A program made the translations under genes and the position numbers. Shown in pieces: positions 26,746 to 35,640 of a stretch of 64,000 nucleotides of DNA. The DNA lies in contig NZ_JARFML010000007.1 of assembly GCF_029167105.1 (NCBI RefSeq), forward strand, positions 1 through 64,000, given 5' to 3'. Source of the DNA: Bradyrhizobium yuanmingense (GTDB lineage: Bacteria > Pseudomonadota > Alphaproteobacteria > Rhizobiales > Xanthobacteraceae). The stretch's first letter is position 1, and every line of letters begins with the position of its first letter. The notes beneath the pieces are model-generated. The model saw only the letters and a program-made list of their open reading frames with translations. It did no database searches and had not been told where the DNA came from.

Positions 26746-27804
26746 GTGGCTGACGGCGTCAGAAAGGACGAAGAATTCTCGGGCACCAAGCCGGTCGAGG
26801 AGCGGCATCGTTTCGACGAGATGCGCCTGGAAGCCTGGATGCGCGAGCACGTCGAAGGCTATGAGGGCCCGCTGGTCGTCCTGCAGTTCAAGGGCGGCCA
26901 GTCCAACCCGACCTATCGGCTGAACACGCCGAACCGTTCCTACGTGATGCGCCGCAAGCCGTTCGGCAAGCTGCTGCCCTCGGCGCATGCGGTCGACCGC
27001 GAATATCGCGTCATCGCGGCCCTCGGGAAACAAGGTTTCCCGGTCGCGCGCGCTTATGCGCTGTGCCAGGACGACGGCGTCATCGGCGCGGCCTTTTACA
27101 TCATGTCGATGGAGGAGGGCCGCGTGTTCTGGGATCCGACGCTGCCGAGCCAGGATCCTGACGCGCGACGCAAGATCTTCACCAGCAAGATCGAGACGCT
27201 GGCCAAGCTCCACATGTTCGACCCTGTTGCCATCGGGCTCGGCGACTTCGGCAAGCCCGGCAACTATTTTGCCCGCCAGATTGACCGCTGGACCAAGCAA
27301 TATCGGGCGTCCGAGACCCAGCACATTCCGGAGTTCGAGAAGGTCGCCGAATGGCTGCCGAAGACGGTGCCGGAGCAGGCGCGCGTCTCCATCGTCCATG
27401 GCGACTATCGCCTCGACAACATGATTTTCCACGCGACGGAACCGCGCGTGCAGGCGGTGCTGGACTGGGAGCTGTCGACACTCGGCGATCCCATGGCCGA
27501 CTTCACCTATCTCTTGATGCAGTGGATCATGCCGGGCCTGGAGGGAGCCGACCTCAAGGCGCTCAACATCCCGAGCCTCGAAGAGGCCGCGCAGATCTAT
27601 TGCAACGTCACAGAGATGACGGTGCCCGATCTCAACTGGTACTTCGCCTACAATTTGTTTCGTCTCGCCGGCATCACCCAGGGCATCGCCGGCCGCGTCC
27701 GCGACGGCACCGCCGCCAACGCCAAGGCGCTCGAATCCGCCAAGCGCACCGTGCCGCTGTCGAAGGCCTCGTGGGAATACGCGCAGAAGGCGGGGGCGGT
27801 GTAG
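26746..27804 (+). CDS. APH-family kinase, ACAD10/11-kinase (LvaA)-like (352 aa)
   Basis: Aminoglycoside/choline kinase fold: FKGGQSNPTYRL (nucleotide-binding loop), SYVMRRKP (ATP Lys), the Brenner motif HGDYRLDNMIF (catalytic Asp) and VLDWELSTLGDP (Mg-binding Asp). It closely resembles the kinase part of ACAD10/11 and LvaA of levulinate catabolism, which phosphorylate 4-hydroxyacyl-CoA. GTG 26746 with AGAGGGAG upstream is the start. Confidence 0.85.
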   Translation: MADGVRKDEEFSGTKPVEERHRFDEMRLEAWMREHVEGYEGPLVVLQFKGGQSNPTYRLNTPNRSYVMRRKPFGKLLPSAHAVDREYRVIAALGKQGFPVARAYALCQDDGVIGAAFYIMSMEEGRVFWDPTLPSQDPDARRKIFTSKIETLAKLHMFDPVAIGLGDFGKPGNYFARQIDRWTKQYRASETQHIPEFEKVAEWLPKTVPEQARVSIVHGDYRLDNMIFHATEPRVQAVLDWELSTLGDPMADFTYLLMQWIMPGLEGADLKALNIPSLEEAAQIYCNVTEMTVPDLNWYFAYNLFRLAGITQGIAGRVRDGTAANAKALESAKRTVPLSKASWEYAQKAGAV

Positions 27805-27811
27805 GAATGAC

Positions 27812-27839
27812 AAAGGCGCGGCCGATGGCTGCGCCTTTT
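27812..27839 (+). terminator. Intrinsic terminator after the kinase gene
   Basis: AAAGGCGCGGCC, GAT, GGCTGCGCCTTT is a 12-bp stem with one G-T pair, followed by a T. It lies just after the kinase stop codon. Confidence 0.8.
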
Positions 27840-27860
27840 GCTTCACCGGAGCTCTTGTTG

Positions 27861-27892
27861 GGTGGGCAAAAGCGCGCAGCGCCGTGCCCACC
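27861..27892. repeat. Small palindromic repeat (GGTGGGCA...TGCCCACC)
   Basis: GGTGGGCA at 27861-27868 pairs with TGCCCACC at 27885-27892 around a GC-rich loop. A common Bradyrhizobium intergenic form. The following 150 bp hold another degenerate palindrome ending in CGCTCCTCGCAATGACGGG. Confidence 0.55.
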
Positions 27893-28051
27893 ATTTCTTC
27901 GGTGACCGCGGTGAAAGTGGTGGGCTCGCTTCCGCCTTCGCTCTCCGAGCTACGGTGGACAAGTCGCTTTGCCACCGTACGGCAGCTGCGCTCCTCGCAA
28001 TGACGGGCGACGAGTGGTGAGCCCAGCATCTGTTCAGGTAGAGACCGACGC

Positions 28052-28678
28052 ATGATCGACCAGGCCACCTTCATCACCTACATCCTCATTGTCCTCGGCT
28101 TCGTCTTTATCCCCGGGCCAGCGACGCTGCTGACAATAGCGCGGGCGGCGAGCTCCGGCACAAAGGTAGGCATCGCGACCGGAGCGGGAATTGCTGCGGG
28201 CGACATCATCCACACCTGCATGGCCATCGTCGGACTGTCGGCGATCATCGCGACCTCGGCGCTGCTGTTCAGCATCGTCAAATATGCCGGCGCCGGGTTC
28301 CTGATCTATCTTGGCATTCGGGCGATGCTGGACAAGACACCGATCGAGTTGAACGGCAGCGCCCCCACGATCGGCGCAGGTCGCGCATTCCGCGAGGCCG
28401 TGCTGACCGAGGTGCTCAATCCCAAGACCGCACTGTTCTTCCTGGCGTTCCTGCCGCAATTCGTGAAGCCGGAGCACGGCGCGCCTGCACTTCAGCTTGC
28501 CATTCTCGGTGTCGTCTTCGTGCTGCTTGGTCTGCTCAGCACTGTCGTGTTTGCCGTCGGCGCCGGTCGTCTCGGCAACCTACTGCGCCGCCATCCGGCG
28601 GTGGTGCAGTGGCAGGGCAAGGTGGTCGGCGCGATCTACTGCGCCGTCGGTGTGCGGCTGGCCCTGCAGGAGCGCTGA
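28052..28678 (+). CDS. LysE family translocator (208 aa)
   Basis: Five to six hydrophobic segments with the family N-terminal FIPGPATLLTIARAASSG (PGP motif) and GIAAGDIIHTCMAI. LysE/RhtB proteins export amino acids. 208 aa is normal. No partner regulator nearby. Confidence 0.88.
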   Translation: MIDQATFITYILIVLGFVFIPGPATLLTIARAASSGTKVGIATGAGIAAGDIIHTCMAIVGLSAIIATSALLFSIVKYAGAGFLIYLGIRAMLDKTPIELNGSAPTIGAGRAFREAVLTEVLNPKTALFFLAFLPQFVKPEHGAPALQLAILGVVFVLLGLLSTVVFAVGAGRLGNLLRRHPAVVQWQGKVVGAIYCAVGVRLALQER

Positions 28679-28741
28679 GGCGCGGTGAGCCCGTAGCGGC
28701 AATGAGTGCGACGATATCCGACAGGTGGTACGCACACGCTC

Positions 28742-28827
28742 CGTCATTGCGAGCGAAGCGAAGCAATCCAGAGTCCTCCCGCGGTGGCAGTCTGGATTGC
28801 TTCGTCGCTTCGCTCCTCGCAATGACG
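28742..28827. repeat. Palindromic element, CGTCATTGCGAGCGAAGCGAAG type
   Basis: CGTCATTGCGAGCGAAGCG...AATCCAGA (28742-28772) faces TCTGGATTGCTTCG...CGCAATGACG (28791-28827). The same sequence recurs at 30312-30391, so it is a dispersed repeat. It may act as a bidirectional terminator between two convergent genes. Confidence 0.75.
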
Positions 28828-28832
28828 ACGAG

Positions 28833-30005
28833 CTACCCCTTCGCACAATGCGCGATCAGCTTTTCCACGAACCCCGCGCATTTCTCCAGCTCCGCCATCT
28901 CCACGAACTCATCAGGCGTATGCGCTTGTGCGATCGAGCCCGGGCCGATCACCACGGAGGGAATGTCGGCGATGTCGGCGAACAAGCTCGCCTCGGTGCC
29001 GAAGGCGACCTTGGCGTGGTCGTTGCGCCCTGAGAGGCTCTTGGCCAGCGTGACGATGGCGGCGTCGGCGGCGGTGTCGAGTGCGGGATAGTCGAGGATC
29101 TCCTCGAAATCGATGCCGCAATCGGGATGTCTCGCCTTCATCGCCGGCTCGATCTCGGCCTTGGCCCAGGCGACGATCGCATCGGTCACCTCCTTGGACT
29201 CGGTGATGCCGATGCCGCGGCATTCGAAATCCACGGTGCAGGTATCAGGCACGATGTTCAGCGCAGCGCCGCCGTGCACGATGCTCGTGAGCAGCGTCGA
29301 ATGCGGGACGTCGTAGAGGCTGTCCGTCGACCGCACGGCCGCGAGCGCCACGGCGCGGCGGCGGATCTCGACGATCAGCTCGGCGGCATATTCGATCGCA
29401 TTGACGCCGTCGGGCGCGATCGAGGAATGACGTGCAAGCCCGTGGAATGTGGCGCGCACGCCGTGCTTGCCCTTGTGGCCGATGATGACCTGCATCTGGG
29501 TCGGCTCGCCGATGAAGGCGCCGAGCGGCCGGACCCTCTTCTTCGCGACCTCGTGCAGCATCGGCCGCACGCCGACGCAGCCGATCTCCTCGTCATAGGA
29601 GATCGCCAGATGAATCGGCGTCTTGAGTCTCGCCTCCACCATCTCCGGCACCATGGCAAGGCACACCGCCACATAGCCCTTCATGTCGGTGGTGCCGCGG
29701 CCGTACAGCTTGCCGTCGCGCTCCACCAGCTTGAACGGATCATGGCTCCAGTCCTGGCCCACGACAGGCACCACGTCGGTATGGCCCGACAGCACAAAGC
29801 CCGGCCGGTCCTCCGGTCCGATCGTGACCCAGAGCGAAGCCTTCTCGCCGGTCTCGTCGACGATGCGCTCACCCTTGAGGCCGAACGCGGCGAGATAGCT
29901 CTCGATATGGGCAATCAGGGGCAGGTTAGTGCAGTCGCTGACGGTGTCGAACGAGACGAGGTCGGCGAGGAGTTTTCGGATGCGGTCGGGTCTTGAGCTT
30001 GGCAT
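28833..30005 (-). CDS. argE: Acetylornithine deacetylase ArgE-like, M20 peptidase (390 aa)
   Basis: Zinc peptidase M20 signature: FVLSGHTDVVPVVGQDW (His-Asp), GRGTTDMKGYVAVCL (metal-bridging Asp), SYDEEIGCVG (catalytic Glu-Glu) and GEPTQMQVIIGHKG. Hydrolyses N-acetylornithine to ornithine in arginine synthesis, but other N-acyl substrates are possible. The upstream ATG at 30005 is preferred over the extension to 30059. Confidence 0.8.
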   Translation of the reverse strand: MPSSRPDRIRKLLADLVSFDTVSDCTNLPLIAHIESYLAAFGLKGERIVDETGEKASLWVTIGPEDRPGFVLSGHTDVVPVVGQDWSHDPFKLVERDGKLYGRGTTDMKGYVAVCLAMVPEMVEARLKTPIHLAISYDEEIGCVGVRPMLHEVAKKRVRPLGAFIGEPTQMQVIIGHKGKHGVRATFHGLARHSSIAPDGVNAIEYAAELIVEIRRRAVALAAVRSTDSLYDVPHSTLLTSIVHGGAALNIVPDTCTVDFECRGIGITESKEVTDAIVAWAKAEIEPAMKARHPDCGIDFEEILDYPALDTAADAAIVTLAKSLSGRNDHAKVAFGTEASLFADIADIPSVVIGPGSIAQAHTPDEFVEMAELEKCAGFVEKLIAHCAKG

Positions 30006-30096
30006 TGTCTCGGTCTTGTCAGGGAATGGAGGCTGAGTTGCCTGCAGGAACCATACCAACGTGGCGGTCGGTCGGGCAAATCAACACAGTCCCGCA

Positions 30097-30176
30097 GCCC
30101 GGATGGAGCGCAGCGCAACCCGGGACGGCTGTATCCGTTGGTGAGAGCCCCGGATTACGCTCCGCTCCATCCGGGC
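30097..30176. repeat. Palindromic element, GCCCGGATGGAGCGCAGCG type
   Basis: GCCCGGATGGAGCGCAGCG (from 30097) faces CGCTCCGCTCCATCCGGGC (to 30176). It is a third repeat type, adjacent to the argE start. The 562-bp stretch 30006-30567 holds this and the next two repeats and no gene. Confidence 0.7.
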
Positions 30177-30311
30177 ACCCGGTTTCCCTACGCCCTCTTT
30201 CAATGATGAGGGTGAGCAAGAAGCAAAGCTTGGGCGAGTCCGCCGCGAGGATGCGAAGGCGTGTCCGCGACCGAAATGCGAATTGAGGAACGCGCTTCCC
30301 ACCGCACACTC

Positions 30312-30391
30312 CGTCGTTGCGAGCGCAGCGAAGCAATCCAGAGTCTTTCCGCGGAGGGATTCTGGATTGCTTCGCTGCGCTCGCAATGACG
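30312..30391. repeat. Palindromic element, second copy of the 28742 type
   Basis: CGTCGTTGCGAGCGCAGCGAAG, CAATCCAGA faces TCTGGATTG, CTTCGCTGCGCTCGCAATGACG. Nearly identical to 28742-28827. Confidence 0.75.
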
Positions 30392-30425
30392 ATGCGGGAG
30401 CAGTATCGCGCCAAACTCCGCTCTC

Positions 30426-30560
30426 GTGCCCCGGACGCAGCGCAGCGTCTCTTCGACGATGCGCTGGAGAGCCGGGGCCCATGTCACAGCGAGCTGTGCG
30501 GATTCCTGGGTCCCGGCTCTGCAACGCAAGCTCACGCGCCGCACCGCGTCCGGGACGCAA
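30426..30560. repeat. Palindromic element, CCCCGGACGC...GCGTCCGGG type
   Basis: CCCCGGACGCAGCGCAGCG near 30429 faces GCGCCGCACCGCGTCCGGG near 30535-30554. Fills the space to the SDR gene. No reading frame in it looks coding. Confidence 0.5.
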
Positions 30561-30567
30561 GACCATG

Positions 30568-31353
30568 CTACACCGGCTTGCCCGTATACGGCATCGATGC
30601 CGTCAAACCGCCGTCGACCGGGAACGCCTGCCCGTTGACATACGAGGCCTCGTCGCTCGCCAGGAACAGTCCCATCGCCGCGAGCTCGTGCGGCTGTCCC
30701 GGCCGCTTGAGCGGGTTGAGCTGGCCGATCTTGTCTTGGGTGCCGCGCTCCTTGGCGCGATCGAAGATCGGCTTGGTCATGCCTGTTTCGATCAGGCCGG
30801 GGCAGACCGCATTGATGCGCACGCCGGTGCCGGTGAGCGAATAGGCCGTGGTCTGCACCAGGCTGATCACGCCGGCCTTGCTCGCGGCATAGGGGTGCCC
30901 GCTCGCGCCGGCCTTGAGGCCCGCGACAGAGGCGGTCAGCACGATCGCGCCGGACTGCTGCTTGACCATATGCGGCATGGCGTACTTTACCGCGAGGAAC
31001 GGCCCGATCAGGTTCACGCGCAGGATTTCCTGCCAATGCTCGACGGTCTGCTCGGCGAGCGGAACGAGTCCGCCGGAGACGCCGGCATTGGCCCAGATCA
31101 CGTCGAGCCGGCCGTGCGTCTTCACCGCCTTGTCGATCACAGCGATGACGTCTTGTTCGGAGCCGGCATCCGCAACCATCGCTTCCGCGACGCCGCCGGC
31201 CTTCTTGATCTCCTCGACCGTCTCCTTCACCGCCTCGGTGCGATCGACCGCGATCAGCTTGCCGCCCTCCTTGGTGAACAGCAGCGCAGCCGCCCGGCCG
31301 ATGCCGCTGCCGGCGCCGGTGATGATGACGGATTTGCCTTGCAGGCGACCCAT
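30568..31353 (-). CDS. SDR family oxidoreductase (261 aa)
   Basis: Classical short-chain dehydrogenase: nucleotide motif TGAGSGIGRA, NAGVSG, catalytic Ser in VLTASVAG and YAASKAG (Tyr-x3-Lys). GGGAGAAACGC precedes ATG 31353. NAD(P)-dependent alcohol/ketone oxidoreductase of unknown substrate. Divergent from the histidine phosphatase gene. Confidence 0.9.
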   Translation of the reverse strand: MGRLQGKSVIITGAGSGIGRAAALLFTKEGGKLIAVDRTEAVKETVEEIKKAGGVAEAMVADAGSEQDVIAVIDKAVKTHGRLDVIWANAGVSGGLVPLAEQTVEHWQEILRVNLIGPFLAVKYAMPHMVKQQSGAIVLTASVAGLKAGASGHPYAASKAGVISLVQTTAYSLTGTGVRINAVCPGLIETGMTKPIFDRAKERGTQDKIGQLNPLKRPGQPHELAAMGLFLASDEASYVNGQAFPVDGGLTASMPYTGKPV

Positions 31354-31485
31354 GCGTTTCTCCCTTTGCTCGTGCACGACGCTTGCCGCGCGACGGAATT
31401 TCAAACAAGATTTCAAACGGCAAAGTGTCTTGAGACACATTCACTACTCACGTACAGCGACAATAGACGGGATGGAAGGGTTTCG

Positions 31486-32184
31486 ATGGCAGGTGCAGAC
31501 AAGCCGAACGTGGTCATCACGCGGTGGTGGTGGGTCCGTCACGCGCCGGTGCGCAACGACGGCGGCAACATCTACGGGCAGAGCGACATCGCCTGTGACA
31601 CCAGCGATACTTATGTGTTCAATGCTGTTGCCAAGGTGCTGCCACGCCAGGCGGTCTGGTATTCGAGCAATCTGATGCGCACCCATCAGACCGCCGAGGC
31701 GATCTGGGCCGCGGGTTTTCCAAGGCCGGCAGCGCTGAAATGGGAGGCGGATCTCGCCGAGCAGAACCTCGGCCGCTGGCAGGGCATGAACCGCGCCCAG
31801 TTCATTGCGAGCCGCCCCGTCGGCGCGAGCTGGTTCGCCGACATCAACGAGCCCGCGCCCGGCGGTGAAAGCTTCATGGACCTGTACAACCGCACGCGCC
31901 GCACCATCGAGCGGATCAATGCCGAGGCGGCCGGGAAGGACATCATCGCAGTCGCGCATGGCGGCACTATCAGGGCGGCAGTGGGGTTCGCGCTCGGCGG
32001 GCAGCCGGAACGCGGGCTGTCGTTCGACATCGACAATTGCTCGGTGACGCGGCTGGATTATTTTGCGAGTCCCGATCGCACGGTCTGGCGGCTGCCGATG
32101 GTCAATCAGCAGCCGTGGATCGCCGATCCCGCGCACGCGGCGATGCATCAGCCGGCGGGACCGGAAGTCAAGAAGCTGGCCTGA
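31486..32184 (+). CDS. Histidine phosphatase family protein (232 aa)
   Basis: Branch 1 histidine phosphatase/phosphoglycerate mutase-like fold: VRHAPVRNDGG (RHA in place of the usual RHG) carries the catalytic His, with SNLMRTHQTAEA, AEQNLGRWQG and VAHGGTIRAAV supplying other site residues. Substrate unknown. Located by ACAD/APH-type acyl-CoA genes, where a small phosphatase is often found in Rhizobiales. Confidence 0.85.
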   Translation: MAGADKPNVVITRWWWVRHAPVRNDGGNIYGQSDIACDTSDTYVFNAVAKVLPRQAVWYSSNLMRTHQTAEAIWAAGFPRPAALKWEADLAEQNLGRWQGMNRAQFIASRPVGASWFADINEPAPGGESFMDLYNRTRRTIERINAEAAGKDIIAVAHGGTIRAAVGFALGGQPERGLSFDIDNCSVTRLDYFASPDRTVWRLPMVNQQPWIADPAHAAMHQPAGPEVKKLA

Positions 32185-32192
32185 AGTGAACT

Positions 32193-32272
32193 GTCATTCC
32201 GGGGCGATGCGAAGCATCGAACCCGGAATCTCGAGATTCCGGGTCCGGTCCTGCGGACCGTCCTGGAATGAC
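32193..32272. repeat. Palindromic element, GTCATTCCGGGGCG type
   Basis: GTCATTCC...GGAATGAC with internal GATGCGAAGCATCG, CCGGAATCTCGAGATTCCGG and GGTCCTGCGGACC. Second copy at 33084-33179. Confidence 0.75.
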
Positions 32273-32304
32273 GTTGAAGATAAAAATCAATCTGGGAGAG
32301 AAAC

Positions 32305-33072
32305 ATGACCTTGTTCGACATGAAGGGGAAAGTCGCCGTCATCACGGGCTCGACGCGGGGCATCGGGCTTGCGATCGCCGAGCGCATGGCCGAGCACGGC
32401 GCCAAGGTGGTGATCTCCTCGCGCAAGGCCGACGTGTGCGAGCAGGTGGCGAAAGGCATCAACGACAGATTTGGCAAGGGCACCGCGGTCGCGGTCGCCG
32501 CCAACATCTCCTCGAAAGAGAATCTGCAAAACCTCGTCGACGAGAGCAACCGCGCCTTCGGCAAGATCGACGTGCTGGTCTGCAACGCCGCATCGAATCC
32601 ATATTACGGCCCGCTCGCCGGCATCTCCGACGATCAGTTCAGGAAGATCCTCGACAACAACATCGTCGCCAACAATTGGCTGATCTCGATGGTGGTGCCG
32701 CAGATGATCGAGCGCAAGGACGGCTCGATCATCATCGTCTCCTCGATCGGCGGCCTCAAGGGCTCGACAATCCTCGGCGCTTACGCCATCTCGAAAGCCG
32801 CCGACATGCAGCTCGCGCGCAACCTCGCCTGCGAATACGGCCAGCACAACATTCGCGTGAACTGCATCGCGCCGGGCCTGATCAAGACCGATTTTGCCAA
32901 GGCGCTGTGGGACAATCCGGAGAACCTGAAAGCCTCGACCTCGCGCTCGCCGCTCTTGCGCATCGGCATCCCCGACGAGATCGCCGGCGCGGCCGTGTTC
33001 CTGGGCTCGAAGGCCGGCGACTTCATGACCGGCCAGACCATGGTCATCGACGGCGGCGCGACGATCAGTTGA
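32305..33072 (+). CDS. SDR family NAD(P)-dependent oxidoreductase (255 aa)
   Basis: TGSTRGIGLAIAERM is the cofactor loop, NAASNPYYGPLAG the NAG-equivalent, VSSIGG the catalytic Ser region and YAISKAAD the Tyr-x3-Lys. GGGAG lies upstream. It flanks the histidine phosphatase gene between two repeats. Substrate unknown; beta-hydroxyacyl-type reactions are likely given the context. Confidence 0.9.
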   Translation: MTLFDMKGKVAVITGSTRGIGLAIAERMAEHGAKVVISSRKADVCEQVAKGINDRFGKGTAVAVAANISSKENLQNLVDESNRAFGKIDVLVCNAASNPYYGPLAGISDDQFRKILDNNIVANNWLISMVVPQMIERKDGSIIIVSSIGGLKGSTILGAYAISKAADMQLARNLACEYGQHNIRVNCIAPGLIKTDFAKALWDNPENLKASTSRSPLLRIGIPDEIAGAAVFLGSKAGDFMTGQTMVIDGGATIS

Positions 33073-33083
33073 CGCGATAGAGC

Positions 33084-33179
33084 GTCATCCCGGGGCGCGC
33101 TTAGCGCGAACCCGGGATCTCGAGATTCTCAGGTGCGCAACTGCGCACCATACGGTCCTGCGGACCGCCCCGGAATGAC
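33084..33179. repeat. Palindromic element, second copy of the 32193 type
   Basis: GTCATCCCGGGGCGCGCTTAGCG, GGATCTCGAGATTCTC, AGGTGCGCAACTGCGCACC and GGTCCTGCGGACCGCCCC, then GGAATGAC. Lies between convergent genes. Confidence 0.75.
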
Positions 33180-33187
33180 CCTTCGGG

Positions 33188-34423
33188 TCACTCCACCGCC
33201 GCGTAAACCAGATCCCGCACCATGGTCCGCGTGTAGTCGCGCTGTCCCGGCCCCTGGCTCATGAACACTGCGAACAGATCCTCCTTCGGATCGATCCAGA
33301 AGAACGTGCCGGCAATGCCGCTCCAGAAATACTGGCCGACGCTGCCTGGGAAGGGCGCGATGCCGGCCTCGCGGCGCACGGCAAAGCCGAGGCCGAAGCC
33401 ATGGCCCGGCGATAGCAGCGTGCCGTTGGTCGGCACGCCTGGCCCGAGGTGATCGGAGGCCATCAGCTCCAGGGTCTTGCGGCCGATGATCCTGTTGCCG
33501 TCGAGCGTGCCGCCATTGCGCAGCATCAGGCAGAAGCGGGCGTAATCCATCGTGGTCGAGACCAGGCCGCCGCCGCCGGATTCCATCACGGGCTGCTCGA
33601 GCATGTTGAACAGGGCGACCTTGTCGCCGGTCCACGGGTCGGCCGCGAACGGCTCGGCAAGGCGGCCGGCATTGGCCTGGCTTGTCGAGAAGCCGGTTTC
33701 GGCCATCTGCAGCGGCGCAAGCACGCGCTCGGTGAGGAACGCGCCGAGCGATTTGCCGCTGACGACTTCGATGATGCGGCCCAAAATATCTGTGGAGCGG
33801 CTGTAGTTGAACTCCGCGCCGGGCTGGCAGACCAGCGGGAAGCTCGCCACCAGCGCGGCATGTTCGGCGTTGGTGATCTTGCGGCTGCGGACGCGGGACT
33901 CCTGGTAGAGTTTGTGCACGGGGCCGTCGCCCTGGTGCTCGTAGGTGAGGCCGGAGGTGTGGCGGAGCAGGTCCTGCACGGTCATGGGCCGCGCCGGCGG
34001 CACCAGCTCCAACCGGCCGTCCTTGACGACGCCGACCTGCTGGCTCGCGAACTCCGGGATGAACTTTGCGACGGCATCGCTGAGCAGGAGCTGACCGTCC
34101 TCGACCAGCGCCATGATGCCGACCGAGACGATCGGCTTGGTCATCGAGAAGATGCGGAAGATCGAATCGCGTCCCATCGGCGCCGCGCCTGCCGGGCTCT
34201 GCTTGCCGAGCGCCTCGAACCAGCCGATTTGGCCGCGCCGCGCCACCAGCACGGTGACCCCGGGAACGGTTCCCTTGTCGATTTCGCGCTTGAAGGCGTC
34301 CGACATGGCCTGGAGCCGCGGCCGCGACAGCCCGAGCGTCTCTGGGCGCGCTTCCGGCAAAGCTGGGGTGTGGGGCGCGTTTGCGGCCTGCGGGGCGGCA
34401 GTGGCGGTCGCTGTAGCGGTCAT
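33188..34423 (-). CDS. Serine hydrolase, class C beta-lactamase family (411 aa)
   Basis: SxxK motif in SIFRIFSMTKP (nucleophile Ser and Lys), Tyr in FNYSRSTDILG, and a C-terminal HGFGLGF replacing KTG. The N-terminal 25 residues are Ala/Thr-rich without a clear signal peptide. Esterase or peptidase activity is more likely than beta-lactam hydrolysis. ATG 34423 is preferred to a GTG 6 bp upstream. Confidence 0.85.
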   Translation of the reverse strand: MTATATATAAPQAANAPHTPALPEARPETLGLSRPRLQAMSDAFKREIDKGTVPGVTVLVARRGQIGWFEALGKQSPAGAAPMGRDSIFRIFSMTKPIVSVGIMALVEDGQLLLSDAVAKFIPEFASQQVGVVKDGRLELVPPARPMTVQDLLRHTSGLTYEHQGDGPVHKLYQESRVRSRKITNAEHAALVASFPLVCQPGAEFNYSRSTDILGRIIEVVSGKSLGAFLTERVLAPLQMAETGFSTSQANAGRLAEPFAADPWTGDKVALFNMLEQPVMESGGGGLVSTTMDYARFCLMLRNGGTLDGNRIIGRKTLELMASDHLGPGVPTNGTLLSPGHGFGLGFAVRREAGIAPFPGSVGQYFWSGIAGTFFWIDPKEDLFAVFMSQGPGQRDYTRTMVRDLVYAAVE

Positions 34424-34571
34424 GGGCACTCCCGATTGTTCTTCGTTATGGCGAAGGGACTGTGGCCCAGAAACCCCGGCACAAACAAGCGAAGCCGGCG
34501 CGGTTCACCCTTGCAAACCGGCCGCTCTCTGTGCTTGAAAGCGCCCCTGATCCGCGGCGACGCGGGTTCGT

Positions 34572-34647
34572 AGGAGTGTAGCTCAATTGGTAGAGCACCG
34601 GTCTCCAAAACCGGGGGTCGCAGGTTCGAGCCCTGCCACTCCTGCCA
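34572..34647 (+). tRNA. tRNA-Trp (CCA anticodon)
   Basis: Acceptor AGGAGTG pairs with CACTCCT, anticodon arm CCGGT-CTCCAAA-ACCGG (CCA), T-loop TTCGAGC, discriminator G and encoded CCA. In many bacteria this tRNA directly precedes secE; here 26 kb separate them. Confidence 0.95.
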
Positions 34648-34738
34648 GCAATTTCAAAGACTTAGACTAGATTTCGGCGGGAGGCGTCCCGCGCGCAGGA
34701 AATCCTGCAGTCGCCGTGCTGGACGTCCCGTTCCGGGC

Positions 34739-35500
34739 CTAGCGCGCCGGGGTCCGTTCCGCGTCGGCGGGAATCTGCCTGAGGTTGACGTTCCGGATGG
34801 GAACGCGGCGCAGCAGGGAAAGGATGGTCCCGCCGAGCTCGAGATAGGTGCGCAGCCGCAGCGCGCGCGACGAGCCCTTCAGCTCCGCGTTCAGGCTCAC
34901 CGGAACCTGGACGTAGGTGAGGCCGAGCTGGAGCAGAGAGATCAGCGCACAGATCTGGTAGCCGTAGCCGTCGGCCTTGACCGCGATCTGGCGCAGCCAT
35001 TTCACGGGATAGACGATCATGCTGTGATAGTCGGACAGCCAGAAGCCGAACAGGCAGTTCAGGATGAACCGCAGCGAATGCGACTGCAACGAGCGGTTGA
35101 CCGAGCGGTCCGACTGGTTGTCGCGATAAGTAATGACGAGGTCGGCGGCACCGGCCGCCTTGAACATCCGGGCAATACCTTCGTTCTGGAAGGCGTGATC
35201 GCCGGGGATGAGCGTGATGGCATCGAACTTCGCGCGCGACAGCGCATATTCGAAGCCGGCACCGACACCCCGCGGTTCGGCATTGTGATGCACGATGATG
35301 CGCGGCTCGCCGGCTGCGAACTCGTCCATGATCGCGCCGGTTGCGTCGGTGCTGCCGTCGTCGATCAGGAAGATCTCGAAATCGTCGAGCAGCTCGCGGG
35401 CGAGCGGCAGCACACCGCCGATGGTGTCGGCGATCTTGTCCTGCTCGTTCAGTGCAGGGATGACGATCGTAAGCCTTTTTGCCGCCTTGGAAGGTGTCAT
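34739..35500 (-). CDS. Family 2 glycosyltransferase (253 aa)
   Basis: GT-A fold: KRLTIVIPALNEQDKIAD, the nucleotide-binding IDDGSTDATG, GVGAGFEYAL and the metal motif LIPGDHAFQ where GD replaces the usual DxD. Resembles dolichol-phosphate-mannose-type transferases. There is no transmembrane tail, so it acts at the inner face of the inner membrane. ATG 35500 is chosen. First gene after tRNA-Trp, last in the minus-strand direction. Confidence 0.88.
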   Translation of the reverse strand: MTPSKAAKRLTIVIPALNEQDKIADTIGGVLPLARELLDDFEIFLIDDGSTDATGAIMDEFAAGEPRIIVHHNAEPRGVGAGFEYALSRAKFDAITLIPGDHAFQNEGIARMFKAAGAADLVITYRDNQSDRSVNRSLQSHSLRFILNCLFGFWLSDYHSMIVYPVKWLRQIAVKADGYGYQICALISLLQLGLTYVQVPVSLNAELKGSSRALRLRTYLELGGTILSLLRRVPIRNVNLRQIPADAERTPAR

Positions 35501-35640
35501 CTCATGCCGCCCGTCGCCGGCCACTCTTTACTGGTGGACCCCAAGGCGACTCTAGGTCATCTGCGCGGGGCGAACAATGCGGCTCGCCGATATGGTCCAC
35601 ACAACCGGCACGAAACCGACCATGTGTGTGTTCCGCGCAA

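Noticed and set aside
27861-33179. A CRISPR array
   Set aside because: The repeats are different palindromes at gene ends with no regular short spacer units.
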